From positions 92,443 through 156,442 of the forward strand of contig NW_014577910.1 in the NCBI RefSeq assembly GCF_000485595.1: a stretch of 64,000 nt of DNA, given 5' to 3'. A program made the translations under genes and the position numbers. This document shows, piece by piece, positions 57,441-64,000 of this stretch. This DNA comes from Priapulus caudatus (Eukaryota > Priapulida > Priapulimorpha > Priapulimorphida > Priapulidae). Numbering within the stretch: position 1 is the first letter of the stretch; the number at the start of each line of letters is the position of its first letter. Below the pieces are notes generated by a model, which had not been told where the DNA came from, did not search any database, and saw only the letters and a program-made list of their open reading frames with translations.

Positions 57441-57721
57441 ACTGTACTCCAACCTGGGGGTAGATTACAGGTAAACGTGAGAACAACAAAACGTAATCAA
57501 CGAGATCTTATGCAATCAGCAATTAAAGTCTAACAAATGCATTACTACAATTTTCAAAAGCACCACAAGTTCTATTTTGGGTGCAGTCTGACCTCGCCGA
57601 TTTGTATGTCACAAAAAATAGGTGGTCGGTCGCATTGCCCCCTTACGTAATTATAATACTTAATATAAATATAATTAATGCCATAATAATTACGTATAAT
57701 TAGTATAATTAGTATATTTAC

Positions 57722-57909
57722 TTATAATTAGTCTTGCTTCGGGCAACATTCATGTGGCGCGGACTCTCTGAACAAGAGTAGATAATGTGATCGTTCTCCG
57801 GAATCTCATCAACATCATGGAAGATGAAGCACGAGTATGCGTATCGTTTCAGTGCCTCGACGAAGCCTGTGTTAAACAGTTTCGCCCTGTTAAACTTCGG
57901 TCCCTCGGT
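57722..57909 (-). CDS. Galactosyltransferase exon 3
   Basis: Acceptor TTCTTCGCAG|ACC, donor TATAA|GTAAAT, 188 bp. Encodes FNRAKLFN, the HDVD motif and SPRHMNVA. Its length matches the corresponding exon of vertebrate members as I recall it. Confidence 0.88.
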
Positions 57910-59441
57910 CTGCGAAGAAAAAACGAAGATAGTAACACTGTAGTAGTATTTGTAGTTGCTAAGATTCGAGCATGATCACACTTCGTAGTTAACGTCTGAA
58001 CGATTGCGAACGGGCACGTTGTCAGAAAAATAATAAATATAGTGGTTACTATCAATATATAGATGGTATGTAATGTAAAGGTCAGAGTAAATCACGCCTT
58101 GTGGTCATCAATCGAACCTCGGGCAGTGGACACGATTGTCACAGTTAGCCTTGTCCCTTGGTGCATTTATACGGTAAAGTGTGTGTGCGTGCGTGCGTGC
58201 ACGCGTGCGTGCGTGCGTGTGTGCGCGTGACCACGCACTGACTCGGCCCACACAGGAACAGGGTGCAAGCGTGAGTGTTGACAACACCTCCTCTCCCAAC
58301 GCTCGTGATCGATTCTTAGCTATATAACTCCAACACACACTCACAACCAAACACAGGCGCACGCACGCACGCACCCACGCACGCACGCACGCAGCCGCGT
58401 TGGGGAATAATAACAAACAGATAACAGACGCCGAGAAGATAATAATGAACAGATCACGGTTTTCATCCAGAGACATAGCGCACCGCGCATGCGCACCGCT
58501 CCCACTTGCCTGCTCTATGACGTAGATGCCGTAGTCCAACTGCTGTTTCTGAAGCATATCGTGCAGGTTGTTGAGGAACACGCGCAGATGCGACTTGCGA
58601 TCTCGGTAAGGTACGATGATGGCCACATGGTGGCGCGACGTGCAATCGCTGGGGCGCCATCTACCGCCAGGATCGAGATTTTGGTAGCGTTTCTCGAGCT
58701 CTTTCCAGCTAGGTGGTATCGTTTTAACCTCGATCGGCCCTACTGTTATCGCCAAACGCGGAAATGTCAAAATATCGCGTAAGATTCTGACACAATATAA
58801 CGACGCATGTGGCACCAAGCCCATACTGCCCGACGGTAGAGGTAGTGAACAGTACAATAAACTCAATTGATTGCTGATATTAGCTATAATGGCATGATGA
58901 CGGACGGCATTCGATCTCAGATCAAATTATTTCATTAATATTATCGTATCAATCATCGTAGAAACGGCAGCACAGGTCAATTTTTATCAAATTATTTGAT
59001 CAATAATTTTATAAACTGCAGCACAACACAATTTCACCGAATTATTTTCTCAATCGTTCCAGAAACTGCAGCACAGGACAATTTTTATCGAATTATTTTT
59101 TCAATCATTTCAGAAACTGCAACACAGGACAGACGAGAACGGGTCGTTGCACTGCTTTAACCCACACGCCGCATTCACTAACCGAGGTTGGGGGGCTGTA
59201 CCGGACAGAGCGGCAACGTCCCGTTGACAGCCGTCACGTTGGGGAATTCGAACGCGTCCAAGATCCACCAGCCGGGTCGCGTGTCTTGTGAATGCATCGT
59301 TGCCATGGTTACCAACTGCGTGCCAACTACAAGCAGCAGTACAAGGCAGAACAGAACGAAGACGACGTTGCGACAGTAAAGCAGATACTGTAATGGCTTC
59401 TTCAGGGGCAGCGACTCCGTTTGATGCTTGGTAGCGTTCAT
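57722..59441 (-). CDS. Beta-1,4-galactosyltransferase, exons 1-3 of an incomplete gene
   Basis: Exons at 59183-59441, 58510-58742 and 57722-57909 join in phase (1, 0) into 226 codons and end at a phase-2 donor. The predicted Golgi type II protein has a cytosolic tail, a membrane segment (about 26-45) and a stem with N-glycosylation sequons. The catalytic domain follows: GGRWRPSDC (112-120), VPYRDR (130-135), FNRAKLFN (170-177) and HDVD with the metal-binding D-V-D at 196-198, then PENDH and PRHM. The family transfers Gal from UDP-Gal to terminal GlcNAc. The acceptor-binding W-G-W-G-G-E-D region and the C-terminus, normally in the next exons, were not found downstream. Exon 2 ends in a GC donor (CAG|GCAAGT). 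The start is the first ATG in the frame, at 59441. Confidence 0.9.
58180..58400 (-). repeat. CG/CA-rich simple repeats in galactosyltransferase intron 2
   Basis: GTGCGTGCGTGC at 58180-58230 and GCACGCACGCAC at 58360-58395, in opposite orientation, so the pair could form a long hairpin. Confidence 0.85.
58510..58742 (-). CDS. Galactosyltransferase exon 2, with GC donor
   Basis: Acceptor GATAACAG|TA. Encodes residues 87-164, VGPIEVK to YVIEQ. CAG|GCAAGT is the only donor that joins in phase with exon 3 and keeps the conserved sequence intact. Confidence 0.88.
58950..59135 (+). repeat. Threefold local repeat of about 60 bp
   Basis: TTTCAGAAACTGCA(G/A)CACA and ATTTTTATCGAATTATTT-like segments recur at about 58965, 59010-59030, 59065 and 59115 in galactosyltransferase intron 1. 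Confidence 0.75.
59183..59441 (-). CDS. Galactosyltransferase exon 1
   Basis: Encodes residues 1-86: tail, membrane anchor and stem. The donor is CTCG|GTTAGT. The frame is open further upstream but contains no earlier ATG. Confidence 0.85.
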
Positions 59442-59524
59442 GGTATCTACTGAGTTTTCTCTACTGACCTTGAAAAACGTGAAGAGGAATGAGTGAGTCG
59501 GCAAACGAATCGGTTCATCAGATG

Positions 59525-60280
59525 AGCGTCTGTGATGTTACACGAGCGCTGTAATCACTGATGACAATTGGAGGCCAGCACCTGGTAACAGTGGCGAGAG
59601 AAATAAACGCGGCTGATGGGGACAATTACAATAAACTATTCTGCGTGGTTTTATGGAGCCTTGACATCTGTAGAGTCTATGTGGTTAGGCAACAGACATA
59701 ACCAGAACAAAGGGAATCGCCATAAAATGTCGTTTCTTGACAAGGTATTACATAAATCTGAGCATCACATAAGTAATGTACTAAAGCCAACATTTCATTA
59801 ATAAAGCAATACAAAAACGTATACATAAGTACACGAGTATCACATACAGTAAATACACACAGTAGTAAATGTTAAGCTTGTATGCAACAACTCTCAAACA
59901 CCGTTTTAATACCTATATCATGTCATGTGTTATTTTTTTAGGTTAGATTCTGTCATACATGGCAAATAGAACAGCGCACGTCAGGGTGGCGAGACAGTTA
60001 TTTGAGTTGAAATGAGTGCTGCCGAACAATACTGAATGAAAAGGTATGAAATAAACTATATGATAACGTTTGGTGCAACAATTGGCTAATTTGGGTACAT
60101 TCATAGTTAGTCATAGTAGACCACTATGTGTTATATTCTGTGCTGTAAAGATTCTTAGCGGTTCCTGCTAATTTTCAAATAATGATCAAGTAAATACCTG
60201 CAAAATATTGGAATATGTAAGCCGTCAATTTTAATAAACAAATGCAATGCTGATTTTTTCAATATTTTATTATTTGTTAT
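59525..60280. other. Intergenic stretch between the divergent galactosyltransferase and the gene at 60.3 kb
   Basis: AT-rich, with no clear promoter motif. The 61-codon open frame at 59616 is not supported by anything else. Confidence 0.5.
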
Positions 60281-60284
60281 ATAG

Positions 60285-60563
60285 AAAGGGCATGCGTTAG
60301 ACATTATGACATGCCTCGCGTGCATGTCGAACGAAACGTTTCAAGTTTTCGACGAGGCCATGGAAATGTACGAAGAAGGGAAACTGAGCGGTCAGAAGGA
60401 GGTAACTGGTTTGGAGACCAAGAGCGGCATCACGCTCAGCACGTTTAGATTTGTTCTGGGATTGGATGAAGGTGCGATGAGAGACATCTGGGAAGAAGTA
60501 AAGAATGGCGAAATGACCATCAAGCAGATGACGAAAGAAACAGAAACAATAAAGAAGCAGCGG
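60285..60563 (+). CDS. Unidentified gene, exon at 60285
   Basis: Acceptor TTATATAG, donor CGG|GTTGGT, 93 codons open throughout with balanced, non-repetitive composition. Confidence 0.6.
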
Positions 60564-61629
60564 GTTGGTTGTTTAAATACTAGAAATTGACTGAAATTGA
60601 AGGCTGTTATTTGTAGATTTTGATTAGTCTGTTGATGTGTGTTTTTTAGTTTCCTCCATGTCTACCTTGTTTCAGTCTTTATATATCCTTTTTAAAACTC
60701 ACATCACTTAAAATCATTTAGAACATACGTTTATACACGTATTGTGAAGAGTTGTTGTAATGTATTTTAACAGATAATTCAGGTGAAGTTGTTACAACTA
60801 CTGAAGATACGAACGTGAGAGGAATCATGCAGAGAGCCCCTTACTTTCACCAGTAGAGACTCTCTGCTTGCTTTCCGGGACTGCTCATTCAGAAATAAAA
60901 CCCCAGACGAGTTTTCCCGCTACGTGATGTCTGCAACGACAAACCAATGGGTTGGACCATCCTGCGGCGAGGATGTAATATCATTCAACAATGCTACGAG
61001 TGTCGTACTCGAAGGTGACGCAACTGAGGTTGGGACTGCCCAAATAGTTGCAATGTTCAGATTATTTGAAGGAGCAGCGCTTGTGATCATCGACCCGTCA
61101 GAGGTATCATATATGTGAAAATTACTATTTCACAGTGGAAAATGACAGTTGATGTACACAATTCATAGAGTTTTTCGTGTTTTTTTTAAATGTGAATAAA
61201 GCAGGGCACTGAGCTTTAATTATTAACTCCGTGTGACGTGGCACAAATTCTGTTCTCATATATTTTGATAGAAAGAAACCTGTGACTCTAGGAATCGTGC
61301 TATCGATCGTGTATTTTTGTTGTACTGGAATAGTACCAAGGATTGCTTTGTAGCGTGTTTATTTTGTGACAATCTCTAAGACGCGAGCACTGGGGGATCG
61401 CCCTCTTTTGTAAACCGCTTTGTTTTTGGTTTTTTTCAGAACTGGACTACTTTGGAATTGTCTCAATTCTGTCTCGCTGTGCGATCAATGAATTTGGACT
61501 CGAAAGTACGGGCGTTCACCTTAGTGGTCTTATGCCAATCGGCTCGTGAAGAGGTCATCAAAATGCTGGAGGAAGATGGATTTGCGACAGAGATCGCATA
61601 CGCATATTACAGCAGACGGCCGGTAAAAG
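60285..61629 (+). CDS. Unidentified multi-exon gene with degenerate methyltransferase-like motif (partial)
   Basis: Three exons, 60285-60563, 60837-61103 and 61440-61629, join in phase 0 and leave phase 1, giving 245 codons of an internal fragment. The first encodes a charged helical region (MSNETFQVFDEAMEMYEEG, then TLSTFRFVLGLDEGAM). The second contains VVLEGDA and ends in GAALVIIDPSE. The third reads NWTTLELSQFCLAV...FTLVVLCQS, then EDGFATEIAYAYYSRRP. A hydrophobic strand ending in D-P-x-x, followed by a helix, a second strand and an aromatic Y-Y, is the order around motif IV of class beta N6-adenine or MT-A70-type methyltransferases. The second Pro and aromatic residue of DPPW/DPPY are absent, so activity is doubtful. 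I do not recognise the gene by name. Start and end exons were not found. Confidence 0.55.
60837..61103 (+). CDS. Unidentified gene, exon with IIDPSE
   Basis: Open frame from about 60819 to the donor CAGAG|GTATCA. The acceptor is probably GCAGAGAG just before 60837, which gives a phase-0 join; a nearby AG is possible. Confidence 0.6.
61440..61629 (+). CDS. Unidentified gene, exon at 61440
   Basis: Strong acceptor TTTTTTTCAG|AACTGG, strong donor AAAAG|GTGAGA, 63 codons plus one base. Confidence 0.65.
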
Positions 61630-61653
61630 GTGAGATGTTCTGACAGCAAAACA

Positions 61654-61838
61654 TGTTGCTAATATGACAGCTTAGCATTGGTATACGCGAGTACATGCGT
61701 GAGCATGCGCAGTAGGTTCTTTCTCTCTCTCAAGATTATGGGCTCTTGTGGAAGTTGTGCTGTAAACTCGTCCGTCAAATAAACATTGATTACATTGAAT
61801 ATATACTACTGTGTTCTGTGTCAAGAGTATATATTACA
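61654..61838 (+). mobile_element. Short LTR-like sequence followed by a primer-binding-site-like motif
   Basis: Begins TGTTGC and ends TATTACA (TG...CA). It contains a CpG and CT-rich middle and AATAAA at about 61780. It is followed immediately by TGGTGGCAGCGGT, the usual place and 5' TGG of a tRNA primer-binding site. No gag or pol follows, so this would be a truncated element, only 25 bp from the last exon of the unidentified gene. Confidence 0.5.
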
Positions 61839-61857
61839 TGGTGGCAGCGGTTACAAG

Positions 61858-62335
61858 TTAGCAGTCGCGCGCTGTTATCGAGGCTGCTATAATGCAGCCC
61901 TCATAAAAACCGGTTGGTAGTCTGCATACGCGGAGTTTTAGCAGGAAGTTAGCAGTCGCGGCTGTTTACGAGGCTGCTATAATGCAGCCCTCATAAAAAC
62001 CAGTTGGTAGTCTGCATACGCGGAGTTTTTAGAGGAAGTTAGCAGTCGCGGGCTGTTATCGAGCTGGCTATAATGCAGCCCTCATAAAAACCGGTTGGTA
62101 GTCTGCATACGCGGAGTTTTAGCAGGAAGTTAGCAGTCGCGCGCTGTTATCGAGGCTGCTATAATGCAGCCCTCATAAAAACCGGTTGGTAGTTTGCATA
62201 CGCGGAGTTTTAGCAGGAAGTTAGCAGTCGCGCGATGTTATCGAGGCTGCTATAATGCAGCCCTCATAAAAACTGGTTGGTAGTCTGCCTACGCGGAGTT
62301 TTAGCAGGAAGTTAGCAGTCGCGCGCTGTTAGCAG
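61858..62335 (+). repeat. 91-bp tandem repeat, five units plus a partial one
   Basis: Units start TTAGCAGTCGCG at 61858, 61949, 62039, 62130, 62221 and 62312. Each contains GCTGCTATAATGCAGC (a hairpin) and CCGGTTGGTAGTCTGCATACG. It directly follows the LTR-like sequence, as a repeated retrotransposon leader would. Confidence 0.95.
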
Positions 62336-62339
62336 AAAG

Positions 62340-62770
62340 TGGATTCTAAATTCATGGTGTAAAGCAATGTCTTATAGCAGGTGTAAAGCACACCAGCTAA
62401 ATTATAAGCAAAATAGTCAACGCATAACTTTTTGAAAAGTTCGAACTTCACTTCTACTAGATTTCATAAAATTTTTCTCACCTATAGCTTGTATATAAAA
62501 TTACAGCAACGAAAAGTAGTGACGCCTGTTATCTGGCAGAAATTCCTATTCCAAAATTAAAAGTATTTCCAATGGTGTTAAACCCGTAAACTATATATAT
62601 AGCTCATGGGCTGTTCATAATTCCGATCCTGTTATGACTACTGTACAACATTTTACTGACTATACTGTGATTATCGTTATGTTCATTACGCTTTTGCCAG
62701 GTGCTATCTTGGCACTGGGCGTACATGTTTTATATGACACACATATATATATACACTATATATTTATGTG
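62340..62770. other. Intergenic stretch without recognisable gene
   Basis: A TA-rich patch lies at 62740-62768. Nothing else is recognised. Confidence 0.5.
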
Positions 62771-62774
62771 TCAG

Positions 62775-62912
62775 TGTGCAGCAGCTAGCGTGCGGTGTAC
62801 TTGTGTGTTGCAGATTAGCATTTGACCGGCATTTACAGGCGATTATAGGCGAAATAGAGTAGAGAAACATTAAGACTTTGATAGGCCTAGTAAATACATT
62901 TCGTGGTTATTT
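62775..62912 (+). repeat. Dispersed repeat, copy 2
   Basis: Matches 15100-15262 in the same orientation. Confidence 0.75.
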
Positions 62913-64000
62913 TTATTTTTTTTATTTATTGAGACGTTTCAATTACCTGTGGTTACAGGTGCCCGTGCGCGAGTTTTTCGCGCCTCACTCACACTGACAC
63001 TGTGTGAAACCGCCGTAGAGCCTAGCCCTACGGTTCACTACTAGTGGTCTTGCCTAAAATACGCTTAATTATTAAACAAATAAAATCAAAATACACAATT
63101 AATTATAATTTATTCTTAATTATTCAATAAATCGATTTTGGCATGTAGCGTAGCCCAGTGTTTTTCTAACCGCATAATAATAAGTTTAGAAGATAAGTTC
63201 TTATGTCGCAGGGGTTATCGTGGGGAGTGAGGGCACTGCAGATTACAGCCCAGTTAATTACTGCAGTACAGAATGTTCAGAATCAACCGAGCTAAATTTC
63301 TCAAAAGTGTCTGCGATCCCAAATACATGTACATACAGATCTTCGCACAACTGAAATTTATAAATTTATATTAAATTAGATTCATTTTAATATATTACTG
63401 TATTATGAGTGTGTATACTACTGTGTGAACGACCCTACTACACAGTTCCGTAAAGTTGGACTCAGGTCGCCCTACGACCCGTCTAATTTATCGCCTATTG
63501 ACATCGTAACAAAACTCATGTTGATTTGAGGTGATTTTGGGCTGTACATCGCCGATCAGTATTTATAGCACCGACCAGATCGTAGCGTTCTGCAGGAAAC
63601 GTAGACTGGTTCACGGCCCCAGTGTTTGTACCAGCACAAACAGTTCTTTAGCACAAACAGAGCAAGCTTGACGCCGGGACCAGTCTACATAAACCAGTAC
63701 TCTTTATATTTTTAAATCAAACCTTTTTGCAAATACTTTAAATAAAATTTAAAATTTACAAAGCCATTGAACAGACACTTACACATGTGGCTACACAACT
63801 GAGTTTGACATACAAGGAATATCGACTGGGAACACGAGCAGCTGCTCGTGTTGCTTAGCCATGTGCCATCTTTGAATGACATCACCTTTGTCACCACAGG
63901 CACTTGGGCCGTTTCAATAATAAAATGATGGTTAATAAATACAACTTGTCAGTACTAGACCTACCAGTACCAGTAATAGTCTTAATGTTTGATTTGCCCT
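62913..64000. other. Intergenic stretch to window end
   Basis: AT-rich sequence. No exon could be supported on either strand. Confidence 0.5.

Noticed and set aside
58489-58782. 97-codon plus-strand open frame
   Set aside because: Shadow of galactosyltransferase exon 2 on the opposite strand.

Overview
The window looks like nuclear DNA of an invertebrate animal. Its genes are small sets of exons separated by large introns. Microsatellites and minisatellites are abundant, there are several families of DNA transposons, and interstitial (CCCTAA)n blocks imply TTAGGG-type telomeres. The recognisable genes are animal families: a Golgi core-2/I-branching GlcNAc transferase, a Golgi beta-1,4-galactosyltransferase, a sperm protein of the Sp17/RIIa type and an SLC17-type transporter. 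I cannot name the species.

Layout. 0-5 kb: a complete 2-kb hAT-like element with its 8-bp target duplication, foldback elements, tandem repeats and a long (CA)n tract. 5.5-15.9 kb (+): a three-coding-exon GCNT-like gene of 448 codons, with a candidate TATA promoter upstream and introns loaded with palindromic insertions, a tRNA-like SINE, a 1.3-kb element with 156-bp inverted ends and a Helitron end. 16-27 kb: a foldback element with mirror-image arrays, CT tracts, truncated copies of dispersed repeats and a LINE reverse-transcriptase scrap. 27.3-29.2 kb (-): a four-exon Sp17-like gene with an RIIa domain and two IQ motifs. 31-32.7 kb: a hAT transposase relic and telomere-like repeats inside inverted repeats. 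33-46 kb: very repetitive sequence with an N gap and four collinear but damaged SLC17-like exons (39.5-43.7 kb, +). 46.4-48.5 kb (-): a Helitron carrying a broken PIF1-type helicase, itself split by a hAT-like MITE. 50.2-51.3 kb: a 26-bp minisatellite, each unit carrying a CCAAT box. 53-57.5 kb: a second N gap, dispersed repeats and purine tracts. 57.7-59.4 kb (-): three exons of a beta-1,4-galactosyltransferase whose last exons are not found. 60.3-61.6 kb (+): three exons of an unidentified gene with a methyltransferase-like motif, followed by a short LTR and a 91-bp tandem repeat.

Function. The GCNT and galactosyltransferase families act one after the other in the Golgi: the first adds a beta-1,6 GlcNAc branch to O-glycans, the second puts galactose on terminal GlcNAc. 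Whether their 42-kb proximity matters is unknown. Two introns in the window, one in the Sp17-like gene and one in the galactosyltransferase, use GC rather than GT donors; reading phase and conserved protein motifs support both. The main novelty candidates are a family of very short palindromic insertions with 7-8 bp target duplications (one sits 10 bp from a coding exon), the CCAAT array with an inverted head, and telomeric repeats held inside inverted repeats.
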